In this document: in pieces, positions 43,244 through 50,364 of the stretch
Position numbering within the stretch: position 1 is the stretch's first letter
How the letters are laid out: each line of letters starts with the position of its first letter
Assembly: GCA_002170535.1 (NCBI GenBank)
Contig: NHDW01000005.1
Location: 1 to 50,364 of the forward strand
Length of the DNA: 50,364 nt
Origin: Methylococcaceae bacterium TMED69
GTDB taxonomy: Bacteria; Pseudomonadota; Gammaproteobacteria; Ga0077536
Reading direction: 5' to 3'
Made by a program: the position numbers and the translations under genes
The notes under the pieces: model-generated
The model's database searches: none
Seen by the model: the letters and a program-made list of their open reading frames with translations, nothing else
What the model was told of the DNA's origin: nothing

Positions 43244-44761
43244 TTACTCATTCATTTGCGAAAAAAGATCAGTAACCGTTTCGTTAAAGTCATCATGATT
43301 TTGGTCCCTGTCGACAGTACGTGTTTTACTTAACTTGAACAAGTACTCATCGGTCACATCCCCTGTTACATATTCACCAGTAAAACAGGACTGCTCAAAA
43401 GCAAGAATTTCAGGATTCCCCCTTTGTGCAGCCGCCACTAGAGAGTTCAGGTCCTGATATATCAAACCATCAGCGCCTAATGTCCTACAAATTTGTAAAT
43501 CATCTCTATTATAAGCTATTAGTTCCTCACTAGTCGGCATATCAATCCCATAAACATTAGGAAACCTCACTGGGGGTGCGGCCGAAGCAAAATAGACTTT
43601 ATTTGCACCAGCCTCTCTTGCCATCTCTATAATTTGTTTAGAAGTAGTCCCTCTCACTATGGAGTCATCCACTAACAGTACATTTTTCCCTCTAAACTCA
43701 AGACCTATCGCGTTTAATTTCTGTCTAACTGATTTTTGCCTCTGGGCTTGACCAGGCATTATAAACGTCCTCGCAATATATCGATTCTTTATAAAACCTT
43801 CCCGATATTTAATCCCAGTGATATTCGACAACTCTAAAGCGGCAGTTCTAGCAGTATCGGGTATTGGGATCACAACATCGATATCATGAGAAAACCAATT
43901 TTCCACGATTTTATTTGCAAGCGATTCTCCCATTCTCATTCGTGCTTTATGAACCGAGATACCGTCAATTATAGAGTCGGGTCGTGCAAAATATACATGT
44001 TCAAAGATACACGGATAATGGCCCGACTTTACAACGCATTGCCTGGAAAATAACTCTCCATTTATATTGATAAAAATGGCCTCTCCAGGTCTAATGTCCC
44101 TAACAAAATTAAAGCCTAGTGTATCGATGGCAACGCTTTCAGAGGCGATCGCAAATTCAGTCCCATTTTCTGTTTCTCTGGAACCATAAGAAACTGGCCG
44201 AATACCATGCTTATCCCTAAATGCTACAATGCCAACCCCGGTAATCATCAAAACAACGGCAAATGCTCCTGCGCACCTTTTATAAACTCCAGTGCATGCT
44301 GTAAATATGTCTTCTGGCTGAATATTGACATTATTAATTCTATAAAGCTCGTGCGCAAATACATTCAAAAGGACCTCAGAATCACTATCGGTGTTAACAT
44401 GCCGTAATTGGTCAAAAAATAAATCTCTCTTAAGCTCGTAGGTATTCGTTAAGTTACCGTTATGAGCTAGTGCTATTCCGCACGGGGAGTTGACATAAAA
44501 GGGCTGTGCCTCTGAAATTGACGACACGCCCGCTGTTGGGTACCTAACATGGCCAAGACCCATATTACCTTTTAGATTCATCATATCATCGCTAGTAAAA
44601 ACATCCCTCACGAGACCCTGGTTCTTTTTTAAAAAAACCCTTTTTTCATCACTCGTTGCAATTCCAGCGGCATCTTGTCCTCTATGCTGAAGCACTGTGA
44701 GTCCCTCAAACAGCAATTGGTTAACATCATCCTTTCCAGCGACCGCTAAGATTCCACACAC
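43244..44761 (-). CDS. purF: amidophosphoribosyltransferase
   Basis: 505 residues, GTG start at 44761. First committed step of purine synthesis: PRPP plus glutamine to phosphoribosylamine. Cys2 in MCGILAV is the N-terminal glutaminase nucleophile, so there is no propeptide. [11 protein letters not shown] and the Ntn-type LGHVRYPT follow. The C-terminal phosphoribosyltransferase domain has [17 protein letters not shown]. Length is close to E. coli PurF. It follows cvpA by 12 bases, the usual pairing. Confidence 0.97.
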   Translation of the reverse strand: MCGILAVAGKDDVNQLLFEGLTVLQHRGQDAAGIATSDEKRVFLKKNQGLVRDVFTSDDMMNLKGNMGLGHVRYPTAGVSSISEAQPFYVNSPCGIALAHNGNLTNTYELKRDLFFDQLRHVNTDSDSEVLLNVFAHELYRINNVNIQPEDIFTACTGVYKRCAGAFAVVLMITGVGIVAFRDKHGIRPVSYGSRETENGTEFAIASESVAIDTLGFNFVRDIRPGEAIFININGELFSRQCVVKSGHYPCIFEHVYFARPDSIIDGISVHKARMRMGESLANKIVENWFSHDIDVVIPIPDTARTAALELSNITGIKYREGFIKNRYIARTFIMPGQAQRQKSVRQKLNAIGLEFRGKNVLLVDDSIVRGTTSKQIIEMAREAGANKVYFASAAPPVRFPNVYGIDMPTSEELIAYNRDDLQICRTLGADGLIYQDLNSLVAAAQRGNPEILAFEQSCFTGEYVTGDVTDEYLFKLSKTRTVDRDQNHDDFNETVTDLFSQMNE

Positions 44762-44773
44762 TGTTTTTGTTCT

Positions 44774-45244
44774 CTAAATTAATTGTTCGTAAATAATGTT
44801 TTTATAGTTCTCAAGCAAATGATAGCCTGTTTTTGTCTTAGAATTACTCCACCAATCTGCCTGAAAACCTGTAAATTCGAGAATAAAAGCGACGAAAATT
44901 ACCATTATTATTCCCTTAGTCAAACCGAATAAACAGCCTAACAGCCTATCTAGACTATCTAAAGGTGATTCTTTAACGATTTTACTCACCCGTTTAGTTA
45001 TTATACTCATTATTAATAAGCCTGTTGCAAAAATAATCACAAAAGCAATGATAAAGGGCAAGAAATCACCCGGAAGAAATACTTTCACATATTCTGCAAG
45101 GTTAGCATAATATATATATGCCACTAATATACATAGAATCCAAGAAAATATTGATAAGAGTTCTTTAACGAAGCCTCTTATTACTCCAAGCAAGGCAAAT
45201 AGAAACAATACTAATAAAATAACTGTATCAAAGGATATAATCAT
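44774..45244 (-). CDS. cvpA: CvpA family membrane protein
   Basis: 156 residues, ATG 45244. Four hydrophobic segments (about 6-24, 29-48, 62-84 and 103-122) and the N-terminal DTVILLVLFLFALLGVIRGFV pattern are typical of CvpA, an inner-membrane protein first linked to colicin V export. The SPLDSLDRLLGCLFGLTKGI segment is the most conserved part of the family. It stands between dedD and purF, as in most gammaproteobacteria. Its biochemical role is not known. Confidence 0.93.
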   Translation of the reverse strand: MIISFDTVILLVLFLFALLGVIRGFVKELLSIFSWILCILVAYIYYANLAEYVKVFLPGDFLPFIIAFVIIFATGLLIMSIITKRVSKIVKESPLDSLDRLLGCLFGLTKGIIMVIFVAFILEFTGFQADWWSNSKTKTGYHLLENYKNIIYEQLI

Positions 45245-45252
45245 TTAAAACT

Positions 45253-45801
45253 CTATTCAGTTGCACCTATTACTTTTACAAGAACACCCTTAATTTGGTA
45301 CACAACTTCAATCTCCTCTAATATTTCGGTTGCTTTTTGTTTGCTATCGAAAGGCCCAAGCCTTACCAATAATAGATCAGACTCAATATTGGTTTGAGGT
45401 ATCTTTCTAGGAAAATAACCATCTAAAATCAAATTATCATAAAATTTATCTGAACGCTTCGATTCAGCAAATTGAATAATCCATAATTTTGATTTGACAC
45501 TATGCGGGCCGTTTTGTGCATCCTTGGATTTCGATCGTGCTAATTTTTCATTAAGCTCTTGTAGCAAATATTCTGAATTATTAAGCTTTTCTTGTGGTTC
45601 CGCAGGTATTACAAATATTGATTTATTTTGACTTTTCTTATTAGCAGGGTCGACTTCATCGCTTATAGTACTTTTTTTAGAAAGGTCTTTTTTGGATAGA
45701 TCACTTTCTTTATATTCTAAGATGATTGGAATTAAAATAACAAAAAAAGACACTAACGCAATAGACCCTACTATTCTTTGTTTTAAGATATCTTTATTCA
45801 T
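45253..45801 (-). CDS. dedD: SPOR-domain protein DedD
   Basis: 182 residues, ATG 45801 directly abutting the folC stop. A short cytoplasmic start (MNKDILKQRIVG), one membrane segment (about 12-28), a Ser/Lys-rich linker, then a C-terminal SPOR domain (about 105-180). That domain carries LWIIQFAES, GYFPRK and LLLVRLGPFDSKQKATE. SPOR domains bind denuded septal peptidoglycan, and DedD helps constriction. Placement between folC and cvpA is standard. Confidence 0.9.
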   Translation of the reverse strand: MNKDILKQRIVGSIALVSFFVILIPIILEYKESDLSKKDLSKKSTISDEVDPANKKSQNKSIFVIPAEPQEKLNNSEYLLQELNEKLARSKSKDAQNGPHSVKSKLWIIQFAESKRSDKFYDNLILDGYFPRKIPQTNIESDLLLVRLGPFDSKQKATEILEEIEVVYQIKGVLVKVIGATE

Positions 45802-47064
45802 CTATCTTGCTTCAATTTCTTCCAAGACCCTTTTTACTACAATAAAGGATCCAGCAACCAATACCCTTTCTTCATTATTTCTTAAATTTATTGCATCTAA
45901 GGCATCGGATATAGAATTAAAAACAAATATACTTGTATGACTGACCCCTAGTCTTTTCAGCGAATCTTTTATCTCGCTTACGGGCCAAAAAGACTCGTCG
46001 TCAAGTTTCGGTAAAAACCATAGGTCCACCAAACTTACCAAGGGTGAAAAAAAATTTTGTAAGTGCTTGGTTTTTTGAAGGCCAAAAATTCCTAGATTAT
46101 TTACAGTTGCGGGAAGTTTTTTGACGGATTCAACTAAATTTACACATGCTTGGTTGTTGTGGGCCACATCGATCACCCATTCTCTATTTTCATGCTTCAA
46201 AATTTGGAATCTTCCTTTTAAGCTTATTGCATCTAATGCTTTCTGGATTATTTCTAGTTTCAACTCAAATCCTGCTAACTCAAGCACCTTTAGCACACCA
46301 CTCAAATTACGTAATTGAAAGTCAGTTTTAATTAAAGAATTATAATTTCCCTCAATCATTATATTATCCGTCCACCATTGCCAACTTGTTGCACCCCCTC
46401 TTGTATAAAAATCAACACCAAGAACATGTAGGTTAACTCCATTATCTTTAGCAAATTCTAAAATAGAATTAGGTACATTATAGTCGGAACAAACTGCATG
46501 CTTTCTTTCCCTCATGATTCCAGCTTTTTCAAAACCAATCTGCTCTCGACTCTCCCCTAGAAACTCAGTATGATCTATGTCAATTGCTGATAAAAGTGCA
46601 ATATCTGCATCTATACAATTAACAGCATCTAATCTACCGCCTAGACCAACTTCTAGGATAATAACATCTAACTTGTGTCTGGAAAAAAAATAGACGGCTG
46701 CGACCGTTAAATATTCAAAAAAAGTTAACTCAGCAGAGTTCTTGCTTTCCGCGATCTTATCAAGACTTGATATTAACTGGTTATCCGTAATTTCTATGCC
46801 ATTAATCTTTATCCGTTCATTAATTTTATGGATATGAGGCGAAGTATATGTTCCCACTTTGTAACCATATTCAAGCATGATCGCCTCAAGCATAGCTACG
46901 CTAGAGCCTTTTCCATTGGTACCTCCGACTGTAATAACCTGTTTAATATTTTTCAAACAGTCCAATGATGCGAGCAATTCTTTACACCTATCTAAACCAA
47001 GTTGTATGCCTGGCATGCTTTCCTTAGTGATTTTCTTTAACCAATCATCTAGGCTCTTTGTCAT
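45802..47064 (-). CDS. folC: bifunctional folylpolyglutamate synthase / dihydrofolate synthase
   Basis: 420 residues, ATG 47064. Adds glutamate to dihydropteroate and to tetrahydrofolates. The Mur-ligase P-loop TVGGTNGKGSSVAMLE is near residue 45. TSPHIHKINERIKING and VGLGGRLDAVN follow, then DIDHTEFLG and the C-terminal LKGRFQILKHENREWVIDVAHNNQA. It lies between accD and dedD. Adjacent stop and start codons with dedD point to coupled translation. Confidence 0.95.
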   Translation of the reverse strand: MTKSLDDWLKKITKESMPGIQLGLDRCKELLASLDCLKNIKQVITVGGTNGKGSSVAMLEAIMLEYGYKVGTYTSPHIHKINERIKINGIEITDNQLISSLDKIAESKNSAELTFFEYLTVAAVYFFSRHKLDVIILEVGLGGRLDAVNCIDADIALLSAIDIDHTEFLGESREQIGFEKAGIMRERKHAVCSDYNVPNSILEFAKDNGVNLHVLGVDFYTRGGATSWQWWTDNIMIEGNYNSLIKTDFQLRNLSGVLKVLELAGFELKLEIIQKALDAISLKGRFQILKHENREWVIDVAHNNQACVNLVESVKKLPATVNNLGIFGLQKTKHLQNFFSPLVSLVDLWFLPKLDDESFWPVSEIKDSLKRLGVSHTSIFVFNSISDALDAINLRNNEERVLVAGSFIVVKRVLEEIEAR

Positions 47065-47104
47065 AAAGCGCTCTCTTACACATTTAACTAATAGGAGAAA
47101 TAAA

Positions 47105-47953
47105 TTATTTGTAAAGCAAGTCGATTAGTTTAGCTATTGAACTTCTCAAATCTTTTCGATGCACTATCATATCTATAGCACCATGGGTAAGTAAAAATTC
47201 ACTTTTTTGAAATCCATCTGGAAGCACTGCTCCGACGGTTTGCTCGATAACGCGGGGACCGGCAAAACCTATAAGTGCACCAGGCTCCGCTATAATTATA
47301 TCACCTAACATTGCGAGGCTTGCTGATACACCTCCTGTCGTTGGATCAGTTAATACACTGACAAAAGGTATTCCTTCTTCTTTTAATTGGTCAACAGCTG
47401 AACTCGTTTTAGCCATCTGCATTAATGAAATAAGCCCCTCCTGCATCCGTGCTCCTCCACTTGAAGAAAAACAAATAAATGACCTTTTCTCTTTGATAGC
47501 AAATTGGATGGCTTGAAAGAATTTCTCTCCAACTACCGAACCCATTGACCCGCCCAAAAAGTTGAATTCGAAAGCAGCGGCGACCACCTCTTTACCTTGC
47601 AGCGATCCTTCCATCACAACCAAAGCATCGCTCTCACCGGTAACTTTTTTTGCCTGAGACAGTCTATCCTTATATTTCTTCACATCTCTAAATTTAAGGA
47701 AATCTAAGGGCTCCACCTCCGCTGCGAGTTCAGATGTTGAATCAGGATCTAAAAAATAGCTTAATCTATGTCTGGCGCCGATTCGCATATGATGATCACA
47801 TTTATTACAAACGAACTGACAGCGCTCTAACTCAGGCTTGTAAAGCATTGCTCCACAATTTTTACAATTAACCCATATACCCTCAGGTATATTTCTTTTG
47901 GAGACTCCTTCTACTCTTATTCGAGCTGGGATTAATTTTTTAAACCAATTCAT
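47105..47953 (-). CDS. accD: acetyl-CoA carboxylase carboxyltransferase subunit beta
   Basis: 282 residues, ATG 47953. Forms the carboxyltransferase with AccA to make malonyl-CoA. The N-terminal zinc ribbon has NCKNCGA and FVCNKCDHH (four cysteines, about 27-52). The crotonase-like core shows [32 protein letters not shown] and GPRVIEQT. Length is slightly below the E. coli form. It lies four bases after trpA, the usual order trpA-accD-folC. Confidence 0.97.
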   Translation of the reverse strand: MNWFKKLIPARIRVEGVSKRNIPEGIWVNCKNCGAMLYKPELERCQFVCNKCDHHMRIGARHRLSYFLDPDSTSELAAEVEPLDFLKFRDVKKYKDRLSQAKKVTGESDALVVMEGSLQGKEVVAAAFEFNFLGGSMGSVVGEKFFQAIQFAIKEKRSFICFSSSGGARMQEGLISLMQMAKTSSAVDQLKEEGIPFVSVLTDPTTGGVSASLAMLGDIIIAEPGALIGFAGPRVIEQTVGAVLPDGFQKSEFLLTHGAIDMIVHRKDLRSSIAKLIDLLYK

Positions 47954-47957
47954 GATT

Positions 47958-48767
47958 TCATTTCACAACACTATCTATAGACTTACGTAAACCTAACACA
48001 AAGGCAGCCAATGAGGACAGGCAAGAACTTTTGTCATTAGATTTTTCTATAATTTCTATTAATGCACTCCCGACTATAACTGCATCTGAACTCATTGCAG
48101 CCGCTTTTGCATCTTCGTTTTTTTTAATTCCAAATCCAATTCCTATAGGAATATTCACTGCACCTTTTGCCGCTTCAATATTTTCTGAAATTTCTTTCAT
48201 TTGAATCCCTTTATCACCTGTTACACCCTTGACTGATACAAAATAAACAAAACCGCTTGCCAGTTTTTTAATTAAATCGACTCTGGATAGACTAGAATTC
48301 GGGGCAATAAGAAAGATTTGACTTAAATTAGCCCTGCTCAGATATCCATTAATTTGGGTAGCTTCTTCCGGGGGTAAATCAACCACTAAAAATCCATCTA
48401 CGCCGGCTTTTTGCGCCTCAATAGAGGCCTTTTCAAAACCTTTCTGCTCAAACGGATTTAAATAACCCATTAAAACGATAGGTGTCTCGGAATTTCTACG
48501 TCTAAACCTACCTACCAACTCAAATATCGAGTTTAAATCGACCCCATTATTAAGTGCCCTTTCACTTGCTCTCTGAATAGTAGGTCCATCTGCTATTGGA
48601 TCTGAAAAAGGTACTCCGATTTCAATAATATCCGCCCCGTTTTCAACAAGAACGTTCATATATTCGAGGGTTGAGTCGATATCAGGATCCCCTGCAGTGA
48701 TATACGTAATCAAACCTTTACGACCCGACTCTTTCAACCTATCAAAACAATTATCTATTCTCCCCAT
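47958..48767 (-). CDS. trpA: tryptophan synthase alpha chain
   Basis: 269 residues from ATG 48767; a TTG three codons earlier leaves only one base after AGAGG and is less likely. Cleaves indole-glycerol phosphate to indole, which passes to TrpB. The catalytic Glu and Asp are in [22 protein letters not shown] near residues 45-63. [29 protein letters not shown] and the phosphate site IGIGFGIK complete the barrel. Length equals the E. coli chain within a residue or two. Confidence 0.97.
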   Translation of the reverse strand: MGRIDNCFDRLKESGRKGLITYITAGDPDIDSTLEYMNVLVENGADIIEIGVPFSDPIADGPTIQRASERALNNGVDLNSIFELVGRFRRRNSETPIVLMGYLNPFEQKGFEKASIEAQKAGVDGFLVVDLPPEEATQINGYLSRANLSQIFLIAPNSSLSRVDLIKKLASGFVYFVSVKGVTGDKGIQMKEISENIEAAKGAVNIPIGIGFGIKKNEDAKAAAMSSDAVIVGSALIEIIEKSNDKSSCLSSLAAFVLGLRKSIDSVVK

Positions 48768-48780
48768 AAAACTCAAACCT

Positions 48781-50010
48781 CTAAAGAGAGATGCCTTTTA
48801 TATCAGCAACAGTAAAAAGATCTTTGTCACCTCTTCCGGATAGATTAACTACAATAATACTGTTTTTGCTTCGATGTTGAGCCAAGTGTTCCGCTTCCGC
48901 TAAAGCATGACTTGTCTCTAGTGCCGGAATAATTCCCTCGTACAGACACATATTATCGAAAGCTTCCAGAGCGCTTTTATCGTCAACGGTAGTATATTTT
49001 ACTCTACCTTGATCTTTCAACCAAGCGTGTTCAGGGCCTACCCCTGGATAATCAAGCCCTGCGGACACGGAGTGCGTGGCATTAATTTGTCCAAGCTCGT
49101 CCTGCATTAGATATGTTCTATTTCCATGTAAAACACCGGGAGAGCCAGCTGATAACGGAGCTGAGTGCTTTCCCGTTGATATCCCGAAACCGCCTGCTTC
49201 AACGCCAATTAAATCAACCGTTTTCTCGGCAATGAAAGGATGAAAAATCCCGATTGCATTAGAACCACCTCCAACACAAGCAACTACAGCATCAGGCATT
49301 CTTCCAAGTTGTTCCAAACATTGTTGTTTGGTCTCTTGCCCTATTACAGCTTGAAAATCACGAACTATTTTTGGGTAAGGATGTGGACCAGCCACGGTTC
49401 CAATTATGTAATATGTGTCATCGACATTTGTTACCCAATCCCTTAGCGCCTCATTTAGCGCATCTTTGAGTGTTTTAGAGCCAGAATCCACTGCTTTTAC
49501 CTCTGCTCCAAGCAATTTCATTCTGAACACATTGGGTGATTGCCTTTTAATATCATCACTGCCCATATAAATACAACATTTCATTCCCATTCGAGCGGCA
49601 ATAGTTGCCGTTGCTACGCCATGCTGACCAGCCCCGGTCTCCGCGATAATTCGTGTTTTACCCATTTTTTTTGCAAGTAGTGCCTGACCCACCGTGTTAT
49701 TCACTTTATGAGCACCGGTATGGTTAAGATCTTCCCTTTTTAAGAAAATTCTTCCGCCACCGCATTTTTCTGTCAATCTTTCAGCAAAATATAAAGGTGT
49801 AGGTCTGCCCACGAAATACGTCAAATCATCACGCAAACGGTCAATAAATTTTTGATCCTCTATAAGACTATTATAGGCTTTTTCAAGTTCAGATAACGGT
49901 CCCATCAACGTTTCAGATACGAACCGCCCCCCATAATTTCCAAAATGACCCTTTTCATCAGGAAGACTGTATTCTGTTGTTTGCCATCCATCACTTGGAT
50001 TTTTCAGCAT
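48781..50010 (-). CDS. trpB: tryptophan synthase beta chain
   Basis: 409 residues, ATG 50010 directly abutting the trpF stop. A PLP enzyme joining indole and serine. The PLP lysine is in [11 protein letters not shown] near residue 100. [13 protein letters not shown] follows, and the phosphate-binding GGGSNAIG is near 240. The C-terminal NLSGRGDKD is the usual PLP-ring contact. Length is typical of TrpB1. Confidence 0.98.
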   Translation of the reverse strand: MLKNPSDGWQTTEYSLPDEKGHFGNYGGRFVSETLMGPLSELEKAYNSLIEDQKFIDRLRDDLTYFVGRPTPLYFAERLTEKCGGGRIFLKREDLNHTGAHKVNNTVGQALLAKKMGKTRIIAETGAGQHGVATATIAARMGMKCCIYMGSDDIKRQSPNVFRMKLLGAEVKAVDSGSKTLKDALNEALRDWVTNVDDTYYIIGTVAGPHPYPKIVRDFQAVIGQETKQQCLEQLGRMPDAVVACVGGGSNAIGIFHPFIAEKTVDLIGVEAGGFGISTGKHSAPLSAGSPGVLHGNRTYLMQDELGQINATHSVSAGLDYPGVGPEHAWLKDQGRVKYTTVDDKSALEAFDNMCLYEGIIPALETSHALAEAEHLAQHRSKNSIIVVNLSGRGDKDLFTVADIKGISL

Positions 50011-50364
50011 CTAATTTATCCTCCTAACTTTTTCGATAAAATTACGCATAAGCATATTACACTTCTTTCCTTTTTCTTCCTCTACTCCCGAGCATACATC
50101 AACCGCGTATAATTCGGGGATTTTTAATGCATCCTCAACGTTTTCAATCCTAAGCCCACCAGCAAGTATTAAGGGCTTAGCTAAGTTTTTTGGAATAAGA
50201 TTCCAATCGAAGACTTCACCCGTTCCTCCAAAACTATCTGATTTTTTAGTATCAAATAAATAAGCTGTCGCATTCTTATACTGGACAATCTTTTTTTTAA
50301 TATCGGTATCCTTATCAACGCTAATAGTTTTTATCCAAGGCAAACCAAAAATACTACAAAAATC
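50011..50364 (-). CDS. trpF: phosphoribosylanthranilate isomerase, 5'-truncated by the window edge
   Basis: 117 residues, open to the right end with no start visible; a TTG at 50343 is an internal Leu codon, not the start. The C-terminal half of the TIM barrel is seen: PWIKTISV, a FDTKKSDSFGGTGEVFDW stretch with the catalytic Asp and the phosphate-loop GGTG, LILAGGLRIENVEDAL and AVDVCSGVE. It catalyses the Amadori step of tryptophan synthesis. The order trpF-trpB-trpA-accD is typical of gammaproteobacteria lacking a single trp operon. Confidence 0.95.
   Translation of the reverse strand, partial: DFCSIFGLPWIKTISVDKDTDIKKKIVQYKNATAYLFDTKKSDSFGGTGEVFDWNLIPKNLAKPLILAGGLRIENVEDALKIPELYAVDVCSGVEEEKGKKCNMLMRNFIEKVRRIN

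Noticed and set aside
1-50364. CRISPR arrays, insertion sequences, prophage, tRNA or rRNA genes
   Set aside because: No spaced direct repeats, transposase or phage motifs, or cloverleaf-like sequences were seen; nearly all bases are in conserved protein genes.

Overview
The window is a gene-dense piece of chromosome from an AT-rich gammaproteobacterium with a compact, streamlined-looking genome, possibly marine. No rRNA or marker was seen that would allow a finer name. The case for Gammaproteobacteria rests on gene content and order: nrdR-ribD-ribE-ribBX-ribH-nusB-thiL; gyrA-pheA-tyrA-aroA-cmk-rpsA-ihfB-lapA-pyrF; gyrA beside mtnA and mtaD as in Pseudomonas; mfd beside csiV; pyrG-kdsA-eno-ftsB-ispD-ispF; and trpF-trpB-trpA-accD-folC-dedD-cvpA-purF. 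Genes often overlap by 4-60 bases or abut. Convergent genes meet with 0-2 bases between them or overlap. Several starts must be TTG. No stretch above 300 bases lacks a gene; the largest gap is 224 bases (11348-11571).

Layout. (1) 1-1800, plus strand: a von Willebrand A-domain protein cut by the left edge and two small putative lipoproteins of unknown function. A terminator-like hairpin for this unit lies inside the 3' end of the convergent gene. (2) 1803-11347, minus strand: glyA, nrdR, the riboflavin genes, nusB and thiL, followed by an unusual tail of an HpaI-type aldolase, an RraA/HMG-type aldolase and an acetolactate-synthase-like TPP enzyme. (3) 11572-13752, plus strand: a DUF815-type AAA+ ATPase, a hypoxanthine phosphoribosyltransferase and a methylthioinosine phosphorylase, all overlapping. 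(4) 13738-28610, minus strand: mtnA, gyrA, pheA, tyrA, aroA, cmk, rpsA, ihfB, lapA, pyrF, mfd, csiV. (5) 28701-30632: divergent mtaD and convergent RNase T. (6) 30716-37423, plus strand: an aldo/keto reductase, purB, purL and an Smr protein. (7) 37426-50364, minus strand: an unbroken run of 15 genes from trpF (cut by the right edge) to ispF.

How the genes work together. Most encode core metabolism and information processing: riboflavin, thiamine cofactor, aromatic amino acids, tryptophan, purines (purB, purL, purF), pyrimidines (pyrF, pyrG, cmk), isoprenoids (ispD, ispF), KDO, folate, fatty acid initiation (accD), division (ftsB, dedD), transcription-coupled repair (mfd) and DNA topology (gyrA, ihfB). 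A coherent theme spread over two loci is polyamine/SAM by-product salvage. mtaD would deaminate methylthioadenosine, the methylthioinosine phosphorylase would cleave the product, mtnA would isomerise the methylthioribose-1-phosphate, and Hpt would recycle the released hypoxanthine to IMP.

I saw no CRISPR array, prophage, insertion sequence, tRNA or rRNA. The least explained parts are the vWA/lipoprotein unit and the TPP enzyme plus two-aldolase cluster behind thiL. Domain-level calls are from reading motifs; no database search was run.
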